Source: Apus apus
Taxonomy: Eukaryota; Chordata; Aves; Apodiformes; Apodidae
Assembly: GCF_020740795.1 (NCBI RefSeq)
Contig: NC_067285.1
Span: forward strand, 77,910,342-77,974,341
Length of the DNA stretch: 64,000 bases
Reading direction: 5' to 3'
The notes under the pieces were generated by a model that searched no databases, had not been told where the DNA came from, and saw only the letters and a program-made list of their open reading frames with translations. The stretch's first letter is position 1; each line of letters opens with the position of its first letter. The translations under genes and the position numbers were made by a program. Shown one piece after another: positions 25,567 to 39,500 of this stretch.

Positions 25567-28500
25567 ATAAGACTGATGAAATTAGGGATAAAGCATTAAT
25601 TGACAAATACCAAAATAAAATAATGCATTACATTAATAACAATAATTAAAATAGCAGGTGAAGATTCTGTAAATATTTAATAACTTTGATGTAAGTGATA
25701 TTTTTGTAAGCATAATAACACCCATTCCACGTTCTACCTTATAGGGTGGCAATTATAAGGTGACTTTCTTCTGCTTTCAGATATTGATGGATTGTTTGGG
25801 CTTACATGAAGTTCACAATCTTTATTCACAGGATTTCTTGGCAACCACAAGAATGGTATTTTATTGTTATAGAAAAACTGAAAGCTCACACTACTTTTTA
25901 TTTTTTTTTACTTTTTATTTAACTTTTTTTTTTCTTTTTTTTTTTTTTTTTTCTTTTCCCCTTTTACCAGTGTGCTGAGACCATGGGTTGGTCAGAAGGT
26001 GAAGCATTAAAGATAATTCTAAGATTTTGCTTTTTCCAAACTGTATATAAATCCTGACTTTACTTCTGTGAGTTATTGATTTGCTTTTGACAGTGCTGGG
26101 GCCAGAATTTGACTGGGTTTATCTTGTTAGGTGTGTTGTACAGATAATGCAGATAAACCTCTCCAAGTGTTACCTCATATTCTATGTAAAATTATGCTTA
26201 GTTGAAGTATGCAGTGTACGACTTCTAAAATGAACTACAGATTGTTGATCAGCATTAGTGGAATTAATTTGAAGACAATTTTGGAATAATTACAAGACTG
26301 AAACTATTGACATAAAGCTGTATGATTGGCAACATGGGCTTCCTTTTCCGTTTCTTTTGTATAATTGAACAATGGTCTGTACTTAAAAAATATGAACACT
26401 CACTGAGAATATATTCTAACTGCTAGTTTCTTTGATTTCTGTTATTTAATCAGTATTAAGAAATTAGAGACAACACTTTGTATTTTAAAAATAACATGAT
26501 TACACATAGTCCATTTACTAATTTTGGGGAAAGAGAAGAGTAGGCTTTGAAGGAAGACTCTGCTCAGCCTCACTGCAGACAGCTGTGGTGAGGAGCAGAC
26601 TTGTGGACAGGGCACGAAGGCTGTTATGAGACTGCAGGAAAGAGGGAGGATGAGGTATGAATAGGACTGGAACCAGGTATCCTCTTATAGAAACCACTAA
26701 TCTCACCTCTTCAAAACTTTGGTCTCAATCTGCATTAAAACAAACAAAATTCTAGTTTTAATGAGACCTTTAATGAAATGTCTTAGCCAAAGGAAGACAT
26801 TTTCTTTGATTTCTTCCCCTTTTACTAATGTGTCTTTAGACCCAAACCATAAATCTTGATTTATGTCTAATAATTTCCCATAATAATATTAAATATTACT
26901 AATTTAAAATAATTCTCAATATATTTCAGACTTTATGATTTTAAATAAAATCTGTTTTAATATAGGAACTCAGCACAATGTCTACCCATGCACCATTTAA
27001 ACCATCAAATTAGGCCACTAAGTGCTGTGGTTTTCAGTATTTGTTATGCAACACAAAGTGAACCCTTAATATCAAGAAAAGGAAATAATATATTAATAAT
27101 CATATTAGCATAATTAATGCTAATCCTGTGACTTCTGCATTTTGTTACATATCTAAACCTTATATATAGGAAAAAATGATTAAAACATTTTAAAATAATA
27201 TTTTTGCCATGATAGATTAATGTTGCCTATCTACTGTGAATTTTGTTGCTATGCCAGGGGAAAAAAAAAACTACAAAACTAGATTTTGCTAGTATAGATC
27301 AGAAATGGTACCATCAGACTTTAGACAGCATGGAACAGCAACAAATACAGTTATTGATATAAATTCCTATGTGGAATATAGAAATAAGAAGTTACCTTAA
27401 ATGTGAAAAAATGTAGGATCTTGATCGTCACTAAGAAGCACACCAAGAGATGCACTTCTCTAGTACTTTTAAAGCAGTTCCGTGGTTTCCTTGCTTGTTT
27501 TGTCATGCAGGTGATTAACGCTGCAGAAGGCAAGTAAGCTGAAGATATTTTCCAGTCATAAAAATATATTTCAAATCAATTGCATTAGATGTAATTATGA
27601 CAATTAGTCTGAATTCTGGATGTGAACACAGGGAAACAGCAGTTGTGAAAATACTTTTTTAAACACATAAGTATCTAAGATAAAAGTCATGTAAAGAATA
27701 CCTGTGGCACCATGCCCCATAAGGAATGTGTTCTGCCTGATGTAGCAGAGGAGTACTACATCTCTTTCACCATCTTCACCTCTGTGAAGCCTCACATGGT
27801 TTTTGCATTGCTGAGTAGGTGGATAGAAGTGATGTCTAAAGGGGTCCATAGGAGTGAATGAAAGGTCAGTTTGTTGATACAAGGTTACGTGACTTGTGCA
27901 GCACATACAGACATGTTCTCATGGAAGGGGAAGAGCGATTTTGAAACTAAAGTCTGCTCAATTGTGTATTTCTGTGTAAGAACACAATTCTCAAGCTGTA
28001 GCCTAGCAGAATAAGTATCTAACTTTCATTTAAAAAGAATTGCTCATTTTGTTATGTTACAGTTACATATGAAAAGTACTGCAAACTTGTCAGATTCTGG
28101 CTGTTAATGTACGTGTGCTCAGAGCTGCATCTGCCTCGAGGCCAATAGAGCAGTCCTTGCCACTCCGCAGCCTGTTCGTGTGTGCAGGGCTCAGAGGACG
28201 ACATCCTCCTCAGGGAACGCCACCAAAAACATGACATGTTACACAGATGGTCTTTCTCCAGAAAATCTTACCTGAACAAGCTTTGATGTATTTTTTTTTT
28301 TCCTTTAAAGAATTTCTCATCTGTAAGGATTATAGGATTTTCCATAAGGTTAATAATAAAGATTATGCCTGCTCTGAAAACTTCAGTTGATATTGGTATC
28401 CACTGTCAAAATCAGACCATCGAAATAATGAATGAGGTTCACTTCCTCAGAATGGGTAAATGTCCCAACTTAGAGCTGAACTTTCAACAGCTGAAAGACA

Positions 28501-31500
28501 ATACCGTTGACATGTACCTGGCACTAGTTACTCAGGTTTATTTTTTCCTGAAAAGCTGTTTTGGGCGACAGAGTGGCGTCCGGGTTTCCCAGGTTGTTGT
28601 GCTGACAAACTGCAGTGGTGGTAATGGCAGGGAGTCTGACAAAATCTCATTAATCATTTTAAATTAAATCCAACATTCCTCTCCAACACTGCCAACATGA
28701 AAGCTAGAAAGCTAGCTTTTACAAATGACTACTCGCTCTGAAAAGAAGTAGTATCCTGACCATGTTGCTCTCACATAAATGTTTGATTTCTTTAATGTAC
28801 ACATGCTCAATAAGTATTTTTAAGCTTAAAAAATTATGCAGATGTTGGATTGCTAGAAACTTGAAAAGTACTTTTTGCTTACTTTCTGTATTAGATGCTA
28901 GGAGTGAACCACATATCTGAAAAACAGGGCCTCTTCATTCTTTTGATGAATTGTGGGTTTTTTTTTCTTTTTTAAATTGTATAGAAAATACAGAAAGTTC
29001 CTTTTTAATGCAAGAAAATTTGACACAGGGAATTGAAGTATTCTGTGTAGGTATTTTCTAATCTGTCTCTTCTCTAAGCTTGTTTATATGAACAAGAAAA
29101 CTGCAAATTTACTAACATCATTGTCAGCAAAAACACTGAAGTGATAAAGGAGCAATGTGACTGATCTCTTAGAAGTTCTTTACATATAGAATTTCTGTAA
29201 CTAAACCTAGCTATCTGGTTACGATTTCATTACACACATCGTATAGTAAGTCTTAACTTTTAACATCGGATAAGTAATATTAGAAGACCCCATAACACTT
29301 ATCTTACTAAAATCACAATTATATGTAATTATAAAAGTTTGTATGTTACTTCTCTTTAAGGCAAAATTAAACCATAATGTGCCTATGGGAGACACAGGAA
29401 ATCCTTTAAGTCTGTCCTTTGTCCATTTTAATAGAGCTTTTGAGATAAGAGTGATAAGATTTTACAATGGCAGAGATCAAGTCATCAGCCTTAATGTCTT
29501 ATTAGTTTTGATACTTACATGAAATATGTTAAAAGAAAAAAAATCCAAACCATTATAAGCCAAGTAAACCTGACTTCTCTAAATATTTAATATTGTTATT
29601 TTGACATTTTAACATAATCAAGTAGGTATACCTCAATTTGGCTTAAGGACTTAAAATAATACTTTTCTAAAACCAGAACTATAAAAAAAATCAGATTGCA
29701 CAGTGACAACCTTACACAGACAATAAAACTACTACCATGTCAAAAAAGGGAAACTCCTGTTGATAAACTTGTTTATGTAAAGAACATTAATAAACTGCAG
29801 TACACTGAAGAGGAAAGGGTAACATTAATATGCCCAGCTAGACAGTTTATTTTCCTAAATCTGTATTTTGAAACTGTTCATAATTTCTCTGTTTCCAGTG
29901 TGGGGGTTGGGAAGGAAAGGTTGAAGAGAACAAATGTATTTTTTTTTCCCAAACAGGAATTTCTTGCCCTCTTCCAAATTGACAAACATGTCTCTAACTT
30001 ACAATTGTTTGGGCTTTTGTATGTTGAAGCAGCTTGGATTTATTTTAAAAAGCCAAAGCTGTATAAATCTGTTTAGAGTATGAATGGAAAGTATTCAGAC
30101 AGATATGCAAAGTATCAGACACTGTCTACAACAAAACCATATGAATATGTAATACATGCTGTATTCCTTTATTAAATACAGTAAGTGTCTCAGAATTTAA
30201 TACAGACAAAAATAAGCTGTATTATGTGACACTACATGGACACAGGTACACTCATTTCCCCTGCATGAACAAAGAACAGTTGTCTGTCACATCTGTGTGT
30301 ACAAAAGTAAGCAAAATTTCAGAAGTGGCCACTCAGAACACAACTTCAGGATCTGTTAGGACCAGAATAACAAGTGCTTGCAGGGGGATGGGCTGCAGGC
30401 TGTCCTATGTACAGTTGGCATGAATGCAACATTACATGGCCAAAGTTCAAAGGACATGCAGTGGTGGAATCATTATAGTTTGGAATCACTTTACAGTTAC
30501 CAGTATGCTCATGTGATTAGTCTTGTGATCCTTGTGCTTGATCAAACAGCTATTTTTGACATCACATCATTGAGTGATACGTGGATCTATCATTATTTGA
30601 TTTTAAAATGTACATGGAGACAGCAGTAGTCACTGGCCAAAACTTAGTTTTTAGAGGATTCAAAATTTATTTTTCCTCACTTTCTAGTATTGTTACACCT
30701 GCTTAAGATTTTTTTTTAAGAAGACAGAAAATTGACCTAATGAAAAGTCTAGATTCTTAAAATGCAAATAAATACTTCTCTACCACTCCACAGCAAGACT
30801 CAGACTTCAAAAGGACAGAAGAAATGTCTATCAGAATTTTTTGTTTCTTGGTTACCTCTAAGGGAATCCACGCTTGGCATGTTGTTTGCTGTTTTCTGTT
30901 CCACTCAGAGTTAGTAACGCAACACACAGCACAAGTTGGGTGCTAACCACCTAACACTGCTCAAAATCCTGTTGTGAAGATGCTGTTATTTGTGTGTGAT
31001 TTGGGGTTTGGTTTGGTTTGTGTTTTGTTTGTGATTATTTTTTTTCTTTTCTCTTGGACTTGTGTCTTATGGAAACTTTAACCACAATGTTCTGGAAATT
31101 AAGAATAATGCAAATTAACAATTCATACTCACCTACCACTGTAGAATCAAAACCAGTGCCAGTTATGTCAACACAAACACCAGTCAGAAGAGAATTAGGC
31201 CTTGCTTTGCATTGGTAGTTTGAGAAGAAAGCATTTCCTTATGAGTTGTACTTTCAAAATTCACTGAATACTTCTTTTTAAGTATATAACTTCCGAGGAG
31301 TGTTTTCCAACAGACCATATTCTGCAGTCTTCATGTAAGTTCACTTTAAGGAGCACAGAGACACTTATCCTTTACTGTTGGTTTTACAGACTATTTTAAA
31401 ATTTTTCCAACTTCTCCTGTTTTTTTTGGTTTTGGTTTTTTTTTTTTTTCCTTTACAGGACCAGATACCTATGTCTTGAACAAAGCTCCCCAATGTAACA

Positions 31501-32800
31501 TATACTCTTTATTTGTGTTTGAGATTGACTACTGCATAATGCATCCCTGGCCTTTCTAAAATGTACAAAATGACACAGGGAGAAGTGACGAGAACTTATC
31601 CTGAGAGAGGGGAGTGATATTGCAAAACGTGTCTGGATACTGCTGGCTCCTGGCTTTAGCTGTGTATGCTACATAAATACAAGTGGCATTTATACTTGAT
31701 TAAAGGTAATGTTATACAAAAAAATTACAGCTTCTTCTGGGTGCTTTTTTGCATATGGACCAGAGCTATACACAATATGTACTAAACACTTGAAATAGCA
31801 GCTGTACCTACATTTGTTTTTCCTCCCTGTCATTTATGTAGCCTTTATGGGGACTGTAATTGTCATCACTTCTATCTGAGACAAATGTAACATCCCCTAG
31901 CTGCCAAACAGAAAGCAACAGTGTGGGTAAAGTGTGTGCCTATGAGTATGACCTACATTCAATTCCTGGCTCTGCCACAGGCTTCCTCCAAAAAAAGCAG
32001 ATTAATTGGAACTATGAACATCTTCCTAGCTCACTTCATTGTATAGTAGGGAAAAAGGATAAATCTACTTCTTACCATGATGAATCTAGGTGCTAGTGAT
32101 AGGTGAGTGTTATGTAAAGAAACATCAGGAACACTGCTTACTTCAACTACATGTCAGTTTAAGAAAAACACTGCTCTGTGAGTTACCTGAACAGAAACCA
32201 GGCAAATCCTCATTCAGTTTCTGCATGTGCACAGCAGTTGTGCTTCTAAAACTCTACACACTTCAGAAAATGTAACACACAACTTTGCTGAAGCCATTTT
32301 TGAAGTATTTTAATAAATCTAGAACTATTTAAAATCTAGCTACCTGACAGATTTGGAAAGATTAATTCAGTATCTGAGTCTGGGACGGCTCTCCAATCCT
32401 GCACAGTCACTGCTCTAATCTTGCACCATCAGTTCTTAACAGCTTTAGCAATGAGTCAGCTGGTATGTATCTGCCTAGGCACTTCCATCACTAACACTGT
32501 TGGACGAATGGGTGCAGTTGAAAGCAGCAAAATATTAGCTGCCCCTACCATTTTCCCTGTTGAGATTTCTCCTAGCTTACCATGCTGAAGAGGTCATTGT
32601 AGTTGTCCTGTGTCCCCAGTAACTAGTGCCTGCAATATAGGCTAGCTCACTCAATGTCAACTGCATGATTTCCTCAGGCTATCCCTGTATGACATCAGGG
32701 TTCACCTAAAACAGAGGTTGTAATCTTCCTTAAAATCGAGTATTTAAAATTGCACATTGGCAATATGCTAATTCAAGTTAGTCAATATAGTATTAAATAT
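25567..32800. other. intergenic region, no gene supported
   Basis: AT-rich DNA lies between the CR1 element and the FBXO8 3' end. The longest open frame (29,696-30,076 plus, 126 codons) has no recognisable domain and no supporting context. A T-rich tract occurs at 25,897-25,960. I see no RNA gene and no further transposon that I can name. Confidence 0.65.
25897..25960. repeat. T-rich homopolymeric tract
   Basis: Long T runs are interrupted by single A or C bases. It is a simple repeat. Confidence 0.8.
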
Positions 32801-32845
32801 CAGCTTGGATATTTTACAAGTGTCCTGTCGTCTCCTATAATAAAC

Positions 32846-32851
32846 TTTATT
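32846..32851 (-). terminator. FBXO8: probable FBXO8 polyadenylation signal
   Basis: On the minus strand this is AATAAA, about 550 nt after the FBXO8 stop codon, and it is the first such hexamer I see downstream. Cleavage would fall near 32,820-32,835. Alternative, more distal sites cannot be excluded. Confidence 0.5.
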
Positions 32852-33401
32852 GTACTCTTCAGACCAATATTTCTCTAAAATTTGTGTCTGAGGTAGTCAG
32901 CATTGTAAAAAAAAAAAAAAAGGCAAAAGAAAGAAGTACAACACTATTTTAAGAGATAAAAGGAGAAATTTTAGTTAAAATATTTTACAATAAAATAATT
33001 ATGATTATAAATCTCTTTAGTTAAATATATACCCATTACATGGTATTCTAAAAAGAATGAACTTATTAAAGTTTCAAGCAGATCTAATGCACAAATTCAC
33101 CACTTTGTCAGCTTAGACTGTAATGTCAGTTTAACATTCATAAATGGCTGTGTCAGACTAATGGCATTGTTTTGTGCAAAACTAAAAAAATTATGAAAAA
33201 CAAATCTTCAAATCCTTCCGTTTCCACAGCAAATAGATAGAAAAGGTAGTTTACACATACACACACTTACACACACAAACTTTGATTGCATACAGAGGTT
33301 AGAATGACCAGCACTAAAATAACCCCCATCTCTACAAAATAATTAATTTCTTGATGTAGTTTTTGAAAATTACAAATTTTAAGTGCTAGCAAATTGTGCT
33401 T

Positions 33402-33589
33402 TTAGGCAGCCACATGGCCAATAAGGTAGATGTTGTCATAAAGGTGCCCTACAAAATCTTCACTAATATTCTGTGCAGCTCGTCGTGTATTTCGAATGAA
33501 TTCCCTCTTTGACATTTTGTTCTTCACGTGAGGGCTTGTTAGATCAATGGAAAGTAGAATCAAAGAGTAACACAGTACATAAACTGCAT
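33402..33589 (-). CDS. FBXO8: FBXO8 coding exon 5 and stop
   Basis: Encodes residues 258-319, DAVYVLCYSL through IGHVAA, with TAA at plus 33,402-33,404. The acceptor is ttcttacctag. It holds the second Sec7 motif and the C-terminal helices ending in DNIYLIGHV. The 3' UTR follows in the same exon. Confidence 0.95.
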
Positions 33590-36500
33590 CTAGGTAAGAA
33601 AGCATAAAAAGAGTTAAACAGGAAACTGATTGTTACAAATACTGTCCCCTGTTCAAGAACCTTACTATCTTCATCATCTGGGCTTAAAATTATATATAAA
33701 TAGACACATATACTTAACAATTACAAAGGGTATCCAGTGAACAGAATTTAATATAGCAATCTTCAAAGTAATAATGTCAGCACAGTGCCAAATGAGCATG
33801 TAAAAATCCCTTAATATTTCTACACTAAGTTACTAAGGGCTTTATGCACATTCATTTGAACAGATTCTTGAAGATTTTGTAAACTAAGGTCAACATCCTG
33901 CTAAAGCTTATCTTTAAATATGTAAGCAGTTCCACTGCTGAAAACTCGCTCCCTCACAACCAATCAGAAATGCATGTTGAGTGAGGCCCAAAATTCCCTC
34001 TCATTTCTGTGGAACTGACCACAAGGCAAAATGTTAAGTGTCTAAGTCTTTCCAAGAGGGGGCTTAAGTGATAGTACAGAGCTTATGCACAGACAACAGT
34101 GAAGGAAAGATAACATGAAAATAAACCCCACTTATCAGCTAGGTCTAAGAAAAGAATCTGTATGTTATTTTTGTTGTGTGTTTTGTTGTTTTTTTTTTAA
34201 CATGAGTGGGATGTTGCTTGTAAATTGACCCCCCTAAACCATGATTATACTTTCAGAAATACTCGTTTAGGTGCTTATTTTAAAATAACATAAACAGTAG
34301 CATAACCCAGACATACAAGGATTGATCCACTGAAACAAAACTCTTTTTTGCTTACCAGGGCTAAGGCCAAGCTCCCTCATCAGATCAGGGTTACAAGCAC
34401 AGAATCTGTGAGAGAACTTTGTTATGAGAGTCTCAAGGTACTCCCCACGCTCCTCAGGAGCATGAATGTGTCTGAAGAACTCTCTCAGTGCATTTGGCAA
34501 GAACTGATTTCTGAAGTTGTGCAGTGTCACAAGGTCATCCAAAACATCTCGCCTGGTAGAATGAAATCCCACATAATTAGAGATATTTCTTTTAACTGTT
34601 TAAATATGAAAATGTAGGTTTTAAAAATAAAAATTAAAGCTTTAGAATAGTTGGGAGTTTTGGGTTTTGTTGAAAGAAAAAATTATCACTAGCAGCACAG
34701 ATAATAGAAACAAATGTTCTTTAGATGCTTAAAGCAGTAAACAAATACTACAAAAATACAACTTGATCCGACTTCTAAGTTACTTTATATGCCTATTCAA
34801 TCATAGCCGACACAGTCTACTTCAAAACAATTTATACCCAGAACTGCAAAAATGCAGAAAAAGCAAAGGATTCAAGATTTACTAGTTATGGGTGGTATTT
34901 CAGGGATTCTTAGGAAGTGTTGCAGTCACATGAATACTTGAACTGACTAACTGTTCAGATTTAATGGCATTACTACTTAGTTGCATTTTCTTGCATTTTT
35001 ACAACTTCAAAATTACATCACTTCAAGCAAAATATTACTGAATGGTAATATTGAAAATCAATAGGAAATTTCTCAAGAGAAATTCAAATTACCTTTCATC
35101 AAGGTAGATTCTCAGCTTCTTCCAATTTAGCGTTCTTGTGCAAAAGATAAACTTAGCTATTTCTTTTGGCGAATCATCTAGTATGCCCTTGGACATAAAG
35201 TAGTTGACTCCCTGAGATAAAATACATGTATGTATAAATATATTTAATCTTCAAAATGTGTTTAGAAACAGGTATTGCATTTGGCAATGTAGGAACATAA
35301 TCCTACTGGCTTGTTTTCAGAATTATTCCTCTTCTTCGAAATCACATTTCAACATGCACATTACAGTCTAAAATTATAAATCAAATGTAAAGAAATTATT
35401 TACTGTTATGGTCAAGATTTTACATGGACTCACCATAGGAAATTTAAAATTATGAACCTCATAACGAGCATGATGGTTCTTTTAATAATTTCTTTACAGT
35501 CTAGACTAGGATTTTGGTTTTAATACTTTTGTAATGGCATTTAAAATGCTGCAGGGACCATAACTTTTAATTTCATAACTTTTGTAAATAAGAAAATCTT
35601 AGCCATAATGTGCCTAGTCTTTAATATCTTCCATTAAAACATGAATGTTCTCACATGTATATGATGTATCACATTCAAATAGATGCATAAAATGCATTTG
35701 TTTAAATGTGTAATAATGCAAATAAACACAAGCACGCTGATTTCAAAGCATAGGTAAATATCAACATATATAAATATGCATACACATAAATAAGAACACT
35801 GTCCCTAACATAAAAAAAGGTTAAAAATATAGAACAATGGTGCATATTTTATATTCACATTATGACCTCCAAATTTTCTGCACTTTGCCAACCACACATT
35901 TCTTATAGAATATACACGCCAAATTTCATGTGAAAATAATTCAGTGATAATTCTGGATTCTTTCTGTTCATTGAAATATCCCAAAGCATAAAACTATTCT
36001 CCTTATGATCTCAGAAATCAGACCAAAACTAATGGATTTTAAAAATGCTCACATTTTTCAAGAACAAAAATCTAAACCTGAGAATAACTAACGAGCTTGT
36101 TTCAATTCAATTTGGCAGGGGCTGGGAATGGCTCTGAGCATTTGTTACAAAGAAGTGTTACAATATTTAAGTACAGCATCTCTTGACTATACCATAATTT
36201 TGAAATAAAGGAAAATGTGTAGGACCGTGCATTTCTGCATAGGATAATGTACCAACGCCACAACCTGAACCACCTTTAAAATACTTCTGAAATATTTTTT
36301 CACAAATCTTCTGATATCAGACTATACAATATTTTGCAAGTCTGCCCTTTTAGTTTACATCTATAAGGACTGAGGTGCAGTCTGTCATTCAGTGTACAGA
36401 CTAACTTCCCAGTGCTCTTCCATTTTGCTTAAAAAAGAAATAAAGGACTGAATACAGGTTTGGTAAGTTATTTTATAAAGTGGATTAGTAAAGCAAAGTC

Positions 36501-39500
36501 TCAGTTGTATCAAGCAAAAAAGATATTAGAATATATACTTAAGATATGGAGAACACAAGGGAAAAGCCAACAAACAACTATAATATTATCCAGCTGCTTT
36601 TACCAGTCCACAATTTTTGCTTAAATATTTATAGAAAATAGCATTTAATCAGCATACTTTTTTGTTGTAGTTAAAATAATGTTTTATAAAATAAATAAAA
36701 ATGTAAAAGTTTTATACAGCTAAGACAAAAAAAAAAAATCCAGGAATCTTAGGCTCCAATTTTAAGAAGAGTCTTTATCCGGGACTGTAATGAAACCCGT
36801 ATTGCGCTATAAGCTTGCATTAAAGTCCAAATTAGATCACTTTTAAGTTTGTCCATAATGTGGATGGACAACATGAGTTTAAATACGTTCTTGAATTAGA
36901 GATAAATAGGAAACTAAAAATGGGAGATCAAAATGAACATCAACTGCACATTAATTCCTGAAGAATCTGGCAATGATACATAGACTATGACTTGATGAGA
37001 CTTCAAGACTTTGGCATTTGCTACAATATTATTTGCTTAAGGTAATACAAACTGAAGCCTGCCAAGGAAGTCTCAATAGTATTCTTGCTGCAATTACTTA
37101 ACAAACACTTCTGCAATATATCCAGCAAATACATGGTATGTCATACATGAGGCAGGATGAAAATAGCACCTTATTTAAGACAGACAATTGGCTGGTTTCT
37201 CTGTCACAGTAAATACGTAAGTAATTTCTTCCATGTACCGGATTTCAACTCAATGTAGAATCTTCACCTGACAGGCTATCAAATCTTTGCAAAGCATTTT
37301 TATTCCCCGTCTCTAATTACCTCTCTCCCTCCTCCTCCCCCTTCCCACCTCCCATATAATGCTTGACAATACCTGTCTCTGTGAACACAGTATCATTATT
37401 TATTTTCCTCATCTCCTTAATATGGTACAAATAAAATATACTTCATCACATCATAATTTTCAGTTGCTTTTTATTTCTTCCTAAGCGACCACAAATACAT
37501 TGCAACAATATAAACCTGATTTCTCTTTAAAGTTCTTAAATTTTGGCTCATGGCAAATTAAATTTCTTTATAAGATTTACAGCATGTCATCAAATCTGCT
37601 TTTTGTAACACTGCAAACACTGCCTTGAATTCCTCTCAGAATTCACACTTCAAATAAATCACTTACGGTAGCTAAAATGGTCGCTTGTAACATCATAGTT
37701 CTACACACTATCAACATATATCCTCTTACTGAAGTAAGGTAGGCAGATCTGTGCTACTATCTATCAGGTCTGAAGAGGCCTTTTGAACACTTAGGAAACA
37801 CTACAGGATGAGCACACAGTGTTTACTCTTCTAATTTTGATTTAGTGGAAGAGGAGTTAAGTGTTAAGTGTTAAGTACAATCACCAAGAATTTCAGTAGC
37901 TCTAGGTCTGCCTACATACGAGGAGCCTGCTTGTCATGACAATGTTCTTAGCATTGGAGAACTGGGAAAGATACCTTGCCTTTGTGACCAGAATGTTACC
38001 ACTAAATTTCAGACCAGCTCTGGACAGAATCTTAATTTATGGAAGTGCCAATTTAAATTTTATATAAAATATAACTATAGATTAATAGTAACAGCAAAAG
38101 TAATTAATTGTATTTCAATACACTGTCTTTTACAGTTGCTCCTTTTTTTCCAGTCACACAATGCTTCTTTTACCAACCTATTCTATTATGGCACTGACAT
38201 TCCTAGCTTATTTTCCTGCTGTTTCCAAGAACCTTTTTAATCATTTATATCCATACAGGATATCTAAAAGAGATAAGTTTTCTTTTTCAATTGGTTTTAT
38301 TTCTCCATTGATTTTCTTCTCTGCTAAGAGTATTTTCAGAACATTTCAGTACAGCAGTCAATGTTAAGACTTTTGTAGTTGCCTTTGACATACATGCTTA
38401 CATAAGCTTACAAAACAAACCAGACATGTTCTAAGTTAACGGAATAGAAATTTTGGAATCAGGATTTTTCTACACATACACATTATTTCTCTTTTTACTA
38501 TTTAAATTAAGTGGTATGCAGTCAGACTTGGGAGACAATGAAGCTTTTTACATAATGCGCATTTAAAATTAGTGCAGGAAAACAGATGACAAATACATTT
38601 GTCAATAAAGAAAAATTTAACTTAATATTTAAAATTTCAGATTTCACATAAATGGTTGTACACATGGTCTATCTGTTAAGCTTTAATAGTTTTAAAAGGT
38701 GACTGAGGAAATAAAGTACAATAGTAGCATATTAATATTTTTAGAATACTTTTAATTCTTTGAGTTAGATACTTTTACGTTTTGGCAGGATTATGTAAGT
38801 TTCAACATAAAATACTGATTTCTTTTTAGTTTCTACTGTATTATATAAAGCTTATTTTGATCACCAACCAAATTAAAATATTCTTAAAAGCTGAGGAAAT
38901 ACACACATTCAAGTTTAAATACTAGCTTAATTATTTAGATAAATTAATTAAGGGCACTGATTGCCATTTTATTCTGGATATACAGTACCTGGCATTGTAG
39001 GGCCTCAATTTCTAACTGGGGCTTCTAGGTAACATTAACATTATTAGTAAATAATAATTAGACATGTGTGGTGGCATTGTTCTCATTTTTATAGGGAAAT
39101 GCAGTATCTTAATATATTACCTGGTGCATCTTCTGGAACAAAATGCACATACTAATATTGTATTTTTAATAGAAATTTTTAAGATTCTTTTCTGAAGTTA
39201 CAAGTTAAGTCATTTGGTGACAAATGTGGACACAATATAGAACGTATATTTCAGACTCTCTCTTTCCCTGTCTTTAAAACACAATCTCAGTGATACCCAC
39301 TTATGATGGCAGAAATCACAAGTGGAACATTGAAGTATCTTTCATGTTGTAAATAATTATTTATGGATTCTGTATAAGATTAAATTTCTCTGACTTGAGA
39401 GTTTTTGGAAAGTTCAAGCTGTCTGGTCCATTTTAACTTTCTAGATAAATCACAAAAAAGAACTTCTTCCCTTTACAACATATGCATACTTTAAATATTC

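Noticed and set aside
28708-28719. AAAGCTAGCTTT palindrome
   Set aside because: A 12-bp palindrome is expected several times by chance in 64 kb, and it has no partner or context.
29696-30076. 126-codon open frame
   Set aside because: No recognisable domain, no splice or promoter context, and it sits in AT-rich intergenic DNA.
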